Shown here in pieces: positions 5,636 to 5,671 of a stretch of 5,671 bases of DNA; position 1 is the stretch's first letter, and each line of letters starts with the position of its first letter. The notes below the pieces were generated by a model that was not told the DNA's origin, did no database searches, and was given only the letters and a program-made list of their open reading frames with translations. A program made the translations under genes and the position numbers. The DNA is from an uncultured Prevotellaceae bacterium (GTDB lineage Bacteria > Bacteroidota > Bacteroidia > Bacteroidales > Bacteroidaceae), in assembly GCA_947306845.1 (NCBI GenBank), contig CAMZHP010000231.1:1-5671 (forward strand). Reading direction: 5' to 3'.

Positions 5636-5671
5636 TTATCTCACCTTATCATAGACCTCGTCGGTTACTGG
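5636..5671 (-). CDS. 3' end of a minus-strand gene entering from the right (partial)
   Basis: Read on the minus strand from the window edge, one frame is open for 11 codons (PVTDEVYDKVR) and stops with TAA at 5638-5636; the other two frames close within about 25 bases. The fragment is too short to name. The main support is the strong intrinsic terminator 27 bases after the stop on the same strand, which is where the end of a gene would be expected. Confidence 0.55.
   Translation of the reverse strand, partial: PVTDEVYDKVR

Overview
The window looks like a piece of a Bacteroidota chromosome, most likely order Bacteroidales (Prevotella- or Bacteroides-like). The evidence is a Bacteroidota-type -7 promoter element (TAnnTTTG, seen as TAACTTTG before the transporter gene), start codons with little or no Shine-Dalgarno complementarity, a small lipoprotein with a lipobox, and proteins that resemble Bacteroidales families. 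Species cannot be fixed from the sequence alone. I see no insertion sequence, tRNA, rRNA, CRISPR array or phage gene.

Layout, left to right. A plus-strand run of three closely spaced genes (41-1683) encodes a small lipoprotein built around an inhibitor-I9/subtilisin-propeptide-like domain, a GNAT acetyltransferase of the RimJ-like type, and a cytosolic flavodoxin-fold reductase with a compact four-cysteine Fe-S motif. It converges, across 43 bases, on a minus-strand pair (3863-1727): a secreted type-B carboxylesterase whose stop overlaps by 11 bases the start of a second Fe-S flavoprotein. The two flavoproteins are paralogues, about 65% identical over 206 ungapped residues by hand count, but only the minus-strand copy carries a twin-arginine export signal. 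Upstream of the esterase, also on the minus strand, is a complete MATE-family efflux transporter (5347-4001) with its own promoter and a hairpin-containing leader. At the right edge the last 11 codons of another minus-strand gene are visible, followed by a clear intrinsic terminator.

How the genes may fit together (inference): the esterase and the Tat-exported flavoprotein should both work in the envelope and are probably translationally coupled. The cytosolic flavoprotein and the acetyltransferase could act on related small molecules inside the cell, with the MATE pump exporting products. A small-molecule modification or detoxification locus is a reasonable reading, but no substrate can be read from the sequence. 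The least expected elements are the convergent cytosolic/exported paralogue pair, the stand-alone I9-like lipoprotein, and the palindromic leaders before the esterase and MATE genes.
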